A DNA stretch of 64,000 nucleotides, taken from the NCBI GenBank assembly GCA_027002265.1, contig JAMOTM010000055.1, positions 43,677 to 107,676 of the forward strand, in the 5' to 3' direction. Within the stretch, counting starts at the first letter, position 1. Each line of letters opens with the position of its first letter. Below, piece after piece: positions 30,334-38,328 of this stretch. Below the pieces are notes generated by a model that did no database searches, was not told where the DNA came from, and worked only from the letters and a program-made list of their open reading frames with translations. This stretch comes from Aquificota bacterium. GTDB lineage: Bacteria > Aquificota > Aquificia > Desulfurobacteriales > DQVG01. The position numbers and the translations under genes are program-made.

Positions 30334-31368
30334 TTGAATATAAAGGAAGCTAAAGAGCTTTTGGATTTAAGTTTAGAAGAGCTTTCTAATTTAGCTTTAG
30401 AAAAGAAAAAGAAAATATCAAAAGATTTTGTTTTTTTTACTCACAATTTTCATATAAATTACTCAAATGAATGCCTTGCCCTGTGTCCTATTTGTGCCTT
30501 CGGGAAACCTTTGGGGCAGGGCTATACTCTTTCTTTAGAGGATATAGAAAATAAACTTAGGGATTTAAAAGAAAAAAGGAAAAATATTTTAGAAATTCAT
30601 ATCGTAGGTTCCTTAAATCCAGAGCTTCCTTATAGATATTATATTTCTCTTTTAGAGCTTGCAAAAAAGTATTTTCCAGAAGCTACGTTAAAAGCTTTTA
30701 CGGCAACAGAAATTGCTTATCTTGCAGGTCAAGAAAAAAAGAGTATAAAAGAAGTTTTAAGTGATTTTAAAGTGGCTGGTCTTGAAGTTTTACCTGGAGG
30801 CGGAGCTGAAATCCTAAAAGATGAGCTTAGAAAAATTCTTTGTCCGAAAAAAGTAGATACAAAAACTTATCTTGAGGTTCACAGAACTGCTCATAACCTT
30901 GGTATAAAAAGCAATATTACTATGCTTTTTGGTCATATAGAAACTTGGGAGGATATTTTAGAGCACTTAAGTATCGTTAATAATCTTTATAATGAAACTG
31001 GAGGTTTTTTAGTATTTATTCCTCTTTTGTTTCATCCTAAAAACACAAAGTTTGAAAAAAGGGTGAAAAAAGCTTTTCCTTCAAAAGTTTATAGAGTAAT
31101 TGCTTTAAGTCGCTTGCTTTTAGATATTCCCCATATAAAAGCTTATTGGATAATGCTTACGCCAAAAATTGCTCAAACTTCTCTTTTATTTGGAGCAGAT
31201 GACTTAGATGGATGTGTATATGAAGAAAAAATAACAAAATTTGCAAAAAGAAAATCTCCAGATTACTTGGATGAGGAAAATATAAAAAGACTTATTCTTG
31301 ATGTAGGCTTTACTCCAGTTTTAAGAGATGGAAAGTTTAATATAAAAAAGATATATAAAGAAAGTTAA
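30334..31368 (+). CDS. mqnE: Aminofutalosine synthase-like radical SAM
   Basis: NFHINYSNECLALCPICAFGK, LKAFTATEI, LEVLPGGGAEIL; TTG start. Confidence 0.85.
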   Translation: MNIKEAKELLDLSLEELSNLALEKKKKISKDFVFFTHNFHINYSNECLALCPICAFGKPLGQGYTLSLEDIENKLRDLKEKRKNILEIHIVGSLNPELPYRYYISLLELAKKYFPEATLKAFTATEIAYLAGQEKKSIKEVLSDFKVAGLEVLPGGGAEILKDELRKILCPKKVDTKTYLEVHRTAHNLGIKSNITMLFGHIETWEDILEHLSIVNNLYNETGGFLVFIPLLFHPKNTKFEKRVKKAFPSKVYRVIALSRLLLDIPHIKAYWIMLTPKIAQTSLLFGADDLDGCVYEEKITKFAKRKSPDYLDEENIKRLILDVGFTPVLRDGKFNIKKIYKES

Positions 31369-31493
31369 AAAAGTTAAAATGAAAATAAACCTATAGTAAA
31401 TTACAAAAAAGCATAACTTTGAAAGTAAAAATTGAGTGTAAAATTAGATCATATTTGGAAACTAGTTTTGGAAAACACTTTTAAAAATTTTTA

Positions 31494-31814
31494 GAGTTTT
31501 TCTTTCCACAAATAGCAAAGTATATTAATTTTTCAAAGGAAATTAAAATAAGAGATAAAGCTTTAATTGAAATTTTTGAAGTTGAAATTGAAAAAGATAA
31601 ATAAACTTTAATTTCTGAAGATAGATATACAGATTTTTTAGTGGAAGTTACTTTAAAGTCTCAAGAAAAAAGATATATGCTTATCCATGTTGAAATTCAA
31701 GGCTATAAACAAGAAATCTTTCCAGAAAGAATGTTTGATTACTATTGTCGTCTAAGACCAAAAGCTAAAAAGGACAGGTATTCTTATCAAAATTCATTAG
31801 ATTTGCCTTCATAA
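31494..31814 (+). pseudogene. Decayed Rpn/PD-(D/E)XK nuclease-family (putative transposase) gene
   Basis: Own translation: EFFFPQIAKYINFSKEIKIRDKALIEIFEVEIEKDK*TLISEDRYTDFLVEVTLKSQEKRYMLIHVEIQGYKQEIFPERMFDYYCRL...; in-frame stop, degraded 5' end. Confidence 0.75.
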
Positions 31815-31995
31815 TAAAGGCTAATAGCTAACAAATATTTAAGCATGTTTAAACTTTTACTATAAGCTTTAGTTTTTCTTATAAGTCTTGTATTTTTGGG
31901 AACTAACTATAAGCTTTTAAGTTGTGATATACTATTGAATGTAGATAACTGGAATAAAAAATATTAATACAAAAGGATATAGGGTCTTAATTTTT

Positions 31996-32487
31996 ATGGC
32001 TTTATGGAAATTTTATATCGCCGAGTACAAAGACGAGAAAAAATGGAAGAAACATGTAAAAAAACATATAAAGCAGTTTGTACTTTTGTCAGATGAGGAT
32101 TTGCCTGTACCGAACAAAATTTTATATAGGGAAATCTTATATAGAGATATAAATTTAACTTTACTTTTTGGAGCAGAATTATACTTGATACTTTTTGAAC
32201 CTTCAGATTATAGAAAAAAATTTGTGCTATTTAATAAAAATACAGGTTGGATGATGATTCTTTTGCCAAATGAAAATTTGAACTTAATCTTAACAGCGCT
32301 TTATTTAGAATACCAAGTAGATCCAAAAGATTATTTTCAGTATGAAAAGGGATATAAATACTTACAAAAGGAGTTTCCAAATGAAGATGAAAGATTGCAA
32401 AGAGAAGGATTCTTTAGATTACCTAATGAAAAGGAAAAAAAGTTTCTTTGTCAGATACGAAACAAATGTAAATATGTGGGATGCTAA
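31996..32487 (+). CDS. Unknown protein, first gene of putative TAC-like cassette
   Basis: 163 aa ORF MALWKFYIAEYKDEKKWKKHVKKH...; 3' end overlaps next gene by 14 nt. Confidence 0.65.
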   Translation: MALWKFYIAEYKDEKKWKKHVKKHIKQFVLLSDEDLPVPNKILYREILYRDINLTLLFGAELYLILFEPSDYRKKFVLFNKNTGWMMILLPNENLNLILTALYLEYQVDPKDYFQYEKGYKYLQKEFPNEDERLQREGFFRLPNEKEKKFLCQIRNKCKYVGC

Positions 32488-32797
32488 GGAGTATGATGAA
32501 TTAAGTGATTATTTTGATTTGGAGGATATGATAATATCTAGATATTGGCTTTTATTTTTAGAGAAAAATAATTTACTTGAAGAAAGGGAAGTAGAAAAAC
32601 TAAAAAGGTTAGAACAAAAATTTAATAATAAAAATATAAAAAACTTTATAAAAGAAAAATATGGTTATTTGTATAAAAAATGGATAGAACCTTTTGAAAA
32701 TAAATATGAAAAAATTTCAAAAGAGATGCTAATAAGTTACATTAATAAATCTGGAGATAAAAATGAAAATAACTCCTTACCAACAAATGCTGCTTGA
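32474..32797 (+). CDS. Unknown small charged protein, putative antitoxin position (start revised from 32342)
   Basis: Start MWDAKEYDELSDYFDLEDM at 32474 gives a 14-nt overlap instead of 146 nt; 107 aa. Confidence 0.6.
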   Translation: MWDAKEYDELSDYFDLEDMIISRYWLLFLEKNNLLEEREVEKLKRLEQKFNNKNIKNFIKEKYGYLYKKWIEPFENKYEKISKEMLISYINKSGDKNENNSLPTNAA

Positions 32798-33191
32798 AAA
32801 CTTTTATATTGAAAAATTTTGTTTTAAAGTAAATCGGAATATATATAAGGATAATGCGGTTCCCATTTATAAAAATTTAGATCTCAAAATAGAGATCTAT
32901 AGAGAATCTAATGATAATAAAAAAGTAAAAGTAATTATGTTTATTAATACTTCCGAAAAGAGTAAATCCATAATAGATTTTGAAGTAGAAGCGCATAGCT
33001 TATTTTTTATTAAAGATGAAAAGGAATGTGAAAAAAGACTATTAATAACAATGATTATGGTCACATATTCAACTTTAAGAGGATTTCTAATGGAGAGATT
33101 ACCTATAAAAAGGGAAAAAATAAAGGGTCATATGTATACTGTTATACCGCCTCTTATATCTACGGAAGATTTATTAAATGCTATAGAGTGA
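32763..33191 (+). CDS. SecB-like chaperone-family protein
   Basis: FYIEKFCFKVNR...KVKVIMFINTSEKSKSIIDFEVEAHSLFFIKDEKE...TYSTLRGFLMERL...YTVIPPLISTEDLL follows the SecB fold pattern. Confidence 0.6.
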   Translation: MKITPYQQMLLENFYIEKFCFKVNRNIYKDNAVPIYKNLDLKIEIYRESNDNKKVKVIMFINTSEKSKSIIDFEVEAHSLFFIKDEKECEKRLLITMIMVTYSTLRGFLMERLPIKREKIKGHMYTVIPPLISTEDLLNAIE

Positions 33192-33249
33192 TTTCTATTG
33201 CAAAAATTTTGATATAAAATGTTTATAAACGATTTTTTTAATTTTTAAT

Positions 33250-33380
33250 TTGTGCTTGCCCATTTCGCATATCCATTTCTAACATTTTAGACAATAATTA
33301 AGCTACTCCAATAAGAGTACTTGTATCTAGTGCTAATATTTATTGCTTTTATGACAGTATTCTTCTCCTAACTTTCCTTC
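33250..33380 (-). pseudogene. Possible PIN-domain (VapC-like) gene remnant
   Basis: Minus-strand ILALDTSTLIGVA*LLSKMLEMDM with apparent frameshift upstream and GGAGAAG RBS-like motif. Confidence 0.3.
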
Positions 33381-33555
33381 CCGCGAAAGTGATATAAATT
33401 AATATATCTAATTAAGTTAACTTATAACTTATTATAAATTCTTAAAAACAAAAGTTAAGTTATAATACTTTATACTTCTAAATGTTTTAAAGTAGTGTAG
33501 ATTTAAATCTAGAATAAAAAAATATTTTTATATCAATATCTATAGAGGATTCTTT

Positions 33556-34389
33556 ATGAAAACTATGTTAACAATAGTAAGTACCAAGAAAAAACCAAGT
33601 TTAGAAGATATAAAACGAGCAAAGGAAATTTCTAAAGCTTTAAATTTACCTTATTTTAAACGTGGAAAATTAACTATTGAAAAGCTTTTTAAAAAGGTTA
33701 AAGAAATTTTTAAAACCGATAAAGTACGGCTTCTTTTAGTAGAAAATCTAAATTTAAAACTTATAACTCCTAATAAAAAGGAATTATTTTTTCATCCTGG
33801 TCTTTTAAAAATTAGATTTTTAAATATCTTAAAGAAAGAAAAACAGAATATAGATTCTAATGATGACTTATTTTATAAAGTTTTAGATTTAAAAGAAGGA
33901 GATTTAGTTTTAGACTGCAATTTGGGATTATGTCAAGATGCTCTTTTATGTGCCTATAAAACAAAAAATACAGTTATAGGTCTTGAAATAGATAAAGTAA
34001 TCGCCTTAGTTGTTAGGGATGGACTGAAAAAATACAACTTTACAGGTAAAATGAAAATTTTTAATAAGCTAAAAGAAAATTTATATACGATTTGTATAGA
34101 TAATAAAAAATATCTAGAAACTGCCAAAGATAACAGCTTTGATGTGGTTTATTTTTCTCCTATGTTTATAAATCCAAAGTGGGAATGCTCTCAAATGATG
34201 CCTTTAAGGGAAATTGCTATAAAAAGCTTTCCAGATAAAGAAACTTTGGAAAATGCTAAAAGAGTAGCAAGAAAAAGAGTAGTTATAAAAATAAACAAAG
34301 GGGCTCATGAGCTTTTTGATTATTTAAATGATTTTGAGATTGTTAAAGCACAGACCCGTCTTGAGTATTTAGTATGGAAAAAGAAGTAG
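33556..34389 (+). CDS. RsmJ-like SAM-dependent methyltransferase
   Basis: GDLVLDCNLGLCQDALLCAYKTKNTVIGLEIDKVIALVVRDGL, DVVYFSPMFINPKWECSQMMPLREIA. Confidence 0.75.
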   Translation: MKTMLTIVSTKKKPSLEDIKRAKEISKALNLPYFKRGKLTIEKLFKKVKEIFKTDKVRLLLVENLNLKLITPNKKELFFHPGLLKIRFLNILKKEKQNIDSNDDLFYKVLDLKEGDLVLDCNLGLCQDALLCAYKTKNTVIGLEIDKVIALVVRDGLKKYNFTGKMKIFNKLKENLYTICIDNKKYLETAKDNSFDVVYFSPMFINPKWECSQMMPLREIAIKSFPDKETLENAKRVARKRVVIKINKGAHELFDYLNDFEIVKAQTRLEYLVWKKK

Positions 34390-35105
34390 TTATTGAAGTT
34401 AAGGATTTAGTAACAAAGTTAAAAAATAAAATTATTCATAATAAACTTAATTTAAAAGTTTTCAAAAATGAAATTCTTGTAATTTTTGGTCCTTCCGGAG
34501 AAGGAAAATCGGTTCTTTTAAAAACAATAGTAGGTTTAATTAAACCGTATAAAGGACATGTTTATGTTCTTGGAAAAGATATTCCTAAGCTTTCTCAAAA
34601 AGAGCTTTACGAAATTAGAAAAAAAATAAATTATGTTTTTCAAAATGATACTCTGTTTGATGAATATCTTGTTTGGGAAAATGTTATGTTTTATTACTTA
34701 GAACATGGTCTTATGGAAAAATCAGAAGCTAGAAAGAAGGCTTTGGAATATTTAAAAATAGTAAATCTAGAGTCACATGCGGACTATTATCCTAAAGAGC
34801 TTTCTGGAGGTCAAAGAAAAAGGGTTTCTATAGCAAGAGTTTTAAGTTTAAATCCAGATATTATTCTTTTTGATGAACCAACTTCGGGTTTAGATCCTAT
34901 AAATACAAAAAATATTCATAAATTAATTTTAGATCTAAAAGAAAAAGGGAAAACTTGCCTTTTAGTATCCCATGATATTCAAGAAAGTTTAAAAATTGCT
35001 GACCGAGTGGCTTTTTTATATAGAGGAAAAATAATATTTACAGGAACTCCTTATGAATTTAAATCTTGTTATATACCTGTGATTAGAGCATTTTTGGGGT
35101 ATTAA
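34374..35105 (+). CDS. MlaF-like ABC transporter ATP-binding protein
   Basis: FGPSGEGKSVLLKTIVGLIKP, FQNDTLFDEYLVWENVMF, LSGGQRKRVSIARVL, FDEPTSGLDPI. Confidence 0.85.
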   Translation: MEKEVVIEVKDLVTKLKNKIIHNKLNLKVFKNEILVIFGPSGEGKSVLLKTIVGLIKPYKGHVYVLGKDIPKLSQKELYEIRKKINYVFQNDTLFDEYLVWENVMFYYLEHGLMEKSEARKKALEYLKIVNLESHADYYPKELSGGQRKRVSIARVLSLNPDIILFDEPTSGLDPINTKNIHKLILDLKEKGKTCLLVSHDIQESLKIADRVAFLYRGKIIFTGTPYEFKSCYIPVIRAFLGY

Positions 35106-35106
35106 A

Positions 35107-37134
35107 ATGTTTATAGAATTAAATGGCTTTAGAATAAAGGAAAATATAATTCCAAAAAAAGCATATCTGTATACTTATCTTCCTTTAGAGAAGAAAGATA
35201 AAAGGAACTTTTTTAAAAAAATAAAAGGAATCTGGAAAGCAAGTATTATTGCTGAAGAAAACGAAAAAATAATTTTGGCTTCCTTAAGTAAATTAGATGA
35301 AGATACTTTTACATTAAGATTTATGGAAAAAGTTCCATTTGAAAACTTAAAAAGAAAAAATCAAGAAGAGCTAATATATTTTCTTTTAAAAAATAAAGGT
35401 AAAATAAAGGAAATTCTAGATCAAAATTTAAGTAATATTTTAAAAGATTTTGTAAAAAAAAGTAAAACTTTTAAGTATGTACCTACTATAAAATATCTAA
35501 GAGTAAAGAAAGTAAATAATGATTTTGTTTTATTTGTGGATATTGGGTATAAAGTAAAACCGCTAAAAAACTTATACTCTCTTTTTTATTTTAAATGGGA
35601 AAAATTAAAAGAATTTGAAGGAAAAGAAATTTTATATTCCATTTTAAATTATAGATATGATAAAGTTATTTTGGAAAAGGTTATTCTTAATCCGGATAAA
35701 GAATCTATAAAAGGTATATATAACTATCTTTTAAAAAAATATAAAAATTTATCTTTACCTTCTTTGGAAGAGTTAAAAAATACTTGCCTTATAAAAATTA
35801 AATATAAAACCGGAGAGTCTTATTTAACTATTCCTAATGTATGTTACTTTTTACCTAAAACAGAAAATATCAATTTAAAATTTAGTAATGAAGAACGAAA
35901 AGAAATTTTAAAAAAGATTGTAAAAAATATACCTTTTTTGGAAAATGATTTATATAGGTCTAAGTGTTTTTCCCTTTCTAAGATTAGCTATGTAGTTAAG
36001 GATAATAAAGGGAAGCAAATTATAAATTCTTTAAAAGAAACTATAAATTATTCTCCTTTATACATTCCTAGTTTTTTAAAAAATCAAAAAGTAAAAATTA
36101 TATTTTTATCCGAGGAGAATTTAGAAGAAGGACAAGAAAAGCTCGTAAAAAATTTTTTAAAAGCTTTTATAAAAATATATAACAAAACAAAATTAAAGGA
36201 AGTTAGTTTTTTACATAAAACTTTTAAAGGTAATATAGAAAAGCTTTTACAAAGAAAGTTTAAAGATAATATATATTTTTTGGTTTTCTTTGGAAATAAC
36301 ATAGATAAGGAAATCTATGTAAAATACAAAAATTCTCTTCTTAAAAGAAAAGTTATCTCTCAATTTATAGATTTAAACACTCTTTATAATAAAGCAATTT
36401 ATGAACTTCTTTCCAAAAATCTTATATTAAATATAGCTACTAAATTAGGAATAAGATTATATTTTCTAAAAAATAAGCTTCCTTATGATTATATTATTGG
36501 ATTTGATATCGGAAATAATAAATTTGGTAAGCGATCAAAAGCTGCTTCGGCAATTGTTTATAATGCTTATGGTGAGATTAAAAATATATTTTTAAATATT
36601 TATGATACAGACGGAGAAATTTTTATAGATATAGATAGATTTTTGGAAGATTTATTTTTTGAACTAAAAATGGAAAAGGGAAAGGTTCTAATTTTAAAAG
36701 ATGGGAAATTTTATTCTAAGGAAATAAAAAGATTACTTTCTAGCAGAGAACTAAATGATTTTAATATTCACCTTGCAAATGTAAAAAAAAGACATGGCCT
36801 TAGAATTTTAAGTGATACGGGTAAAAAGTATGTTCAATTAAATAAAGATGAAATCCTTCTTCTTCCTCATACTATTAAAGGTGCAAACTCTGTTTTAATT
36901 GATAATGCTTATAAAATATATAAAGGTAATATAGAAAAACTAAATTTAGATTTCAGCTTCGCCAATACTATATATACCCTTACTAAATTAAACATCTCAG
37001 CTTTATTTGCAGAAAAAAATGCTCTAAGACTCCCTGCAAACATTCACTATGCAGATAAGCTTTTAAAACATATTTCTCTTGGAATGGATGTTAATGTGGA
37101 GTTTTTAAAAGAAGGTCTTTTATATTTTATTTAA
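35107..37134 (+). CDS. Long prokaryotic Argonaute with PIWI domain
   Basis: 675 aa; MID-like SQFIDLNTLYNKAIYELLSKNLILNIATKLGIRLYFL; PIWI YIIGFDIGNNKFG (D), YDTDGEIFID (E), LILKDGKFYSKE (D), C-terminal LPANIHYADKLLKH. Confidence 0.92.
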   Translation: MFIELNGFRIKENIIPKKAYLYTYLPLEKKDKRNFFKKIKGIWKASIIAEENEKIILASLSKLDEDTFTLRFMEKVPFENLKRKNQEELIYFLLKNKGKIKEILDQNLSNILKDFVKKSKTFKYVPTIKYLRVKKVNNDFVLFVDIGYKVKPLKNLYSLFYFKWEKLKEFEGKEILYSILNYRYDKVILEKVILNPDKESIKGIYNYLLKKYKNLSLPSLEELKNTCLIKIKYKTGESYLTIPNVCYFLPKTENINLKFSNEERKEILKKIVKNIPFLENDLYRSKCFSLSKISYVVKDNKGKQIINSLKETINYSPLYIPSFLKNQKVKIIFLSEENLEEGQEKLVKNFLKAFIKIYNKTKLKEVSFLHKTFKGNIEKLLQRKFKDNIYFLVFFGNNIDKEIYVKYKNSLLKRKVISQFIDLNTLYNKAIYELLSKNLILNIATKLGIRLYFLKNKLPYDYIIGFDIGNNKFGKRSKAASAIVYNAYGEIKNIFLNIYDTDGEIFIDIDRFLEDLFFELKMEKGKVLILKDGKFYSKEIKRLLSSRELNDFNIHLANVKKRHGLRILSDTGKKYVQLNKDEILLLPHTIKGANSVLIDNAYKIYKGNIEKLNLDFSFANTIYTLTKLNISALFAEKNALRLPANIHYADKLLKHISLGMDVNVEFLKEGLLYFI

Positions 37135-37147
37135 GGAGGAAAGATAA

Positions 37148-38299
37148 ATGAAATTTTTTAATAGAGAAAAGGAAATAAAGGAAATTTTGTCGGTAATAGA
37201 AAGTGAACCTCAGCTCATATACTTTGTCTATGGTCCTATAAATAGTGGAAAAAGTGCACTTATTAGAGAAATAATAAAAAATAAGCTAGATAAAGCAAAA
37301 TACGTTCCCTTTTTAATAGACTTTAGACAAATAGGCGCAGGAAGCTTTGAAGATTTTATAGAAGCAATGTTTGAAGTAGATTACACTACAAAGATAGATG
37401 ATATAAAAAAGTATGTAAAGGATTTTATAAACTGGATATTAGAAAATACAGATACAATAAGTAAGTTAATTTCAATGTACTCAGGAGTGCCCCTACAAAT
37501 ACCGGCACCAGTTTTAAAGCTTGAAGAAAAAGAGAGAAGAAGAATAAAAAACATTTATAGATATTTAAAGGAGTTATTTATAGGGATAAGGGAAAAAAGG
37601 AAAATGCCAGTACTTATCTTAGATGAGCTTCAAATGCTAAAAGACATATCCTTAAACGGAAATAGGAGCTTATTAAAAAGTTTTTTCCAATTTTTAGTAG
37701 CCTTAACTAAGGTAGAACACTTAGCTCATGTATTTTGCGTGTCAAGCGATAGCTTGTTTATAGAATATGTATATAGCGCAACAGAGCTTGAAGGAAGAGC
37801 AAAGTATATACTAGTAGATGATTTTGAAAAAAAAGAAACTTTAGAGTTTATAGACTTTTTAACAAAAGAGCTTTTAAAAGGAAAAATAATTTTAAGCAAA
37901 AAGGAAAAAGAAAAGATATACGAGTTAGTAGGTGGTAAACCAGTATATTTAATTTCAATTATTAATGATCTTAAAACAAAATCTTTAGATGAAGTGCTTA
38001 GCTACCTTCTTCAGGATGAAAAAGCTAAGATAAAAATGTTTTTAAATTTATTAGAGGAAGAGGAGAAAATAGAAGTAAAAGATAAAATAAAAATAGTAAA
38101 AAAAGAAGAAATTATTAAAACTTTAAAAAAATTTAAAGATAGTTTTGTAATCTCCATAGAAAATGTAAAGCCTGAAGTTTACTATTACCTGGTTAAGAAA
38201 AATATATTATTTTTAGATCCTATTAATGAAATTTTAAAGCCTCAGAGTCGTCTTACATACCATGCTATAAACAGGGCTTTAAAAGAACTTAGTTTATAA
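37148..38299 (+). CDS. Archaeal-type AAA/STAND-like ATPase (PF01637-type)
   Basis: NREKEIKEI, Walker A YGPINSGKSALIREI, Walker B MPVLILDELQML, GGKPVYL motif. Confidence 0.85.
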   Translation: MKFFNREKEIKEILSVIESEPQLIYFVYGPINSGKSALIREIIKNKLDKAKYVPFLIDFRQIGAGSFEDFIEAMFEVDYTTKIDDIKKYVKDFINWILENTDTISKLISMYSGVPLQIPAPVLKLEEKERRRIKNIYRYLKELFIGIREKRKMPVLILDELQMLKDISLNGNRSLLKSFFQFLVALTKVEHLAHVFCVSSDSLFIEYVYSATELEGRAKYILVDDFEKKETLEFIDFLTKELLKGKIILSKKEKEKIYELVGGKPVYLISIINDLKTKSLDEVLSYLLQDEKAKIKMFLNLLEEEEKIEVKDKIKIVKKEEIIKTLKKFKDSFVISIENVKPEVYYYLVKKNILFLDPINEILKPQSRLTYHAINRALKELSL

Positions 38300-38328
38300 A
38301 GTATCTAACAAAAAGTAGGAGCAGAAAA

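Noticed and set aside
36084-36302. Minus-strand 72-aa ORF within the Argonaute gene
   Set aside because: Antisense shadow; no evidence of a separate antitoxin-like gene.
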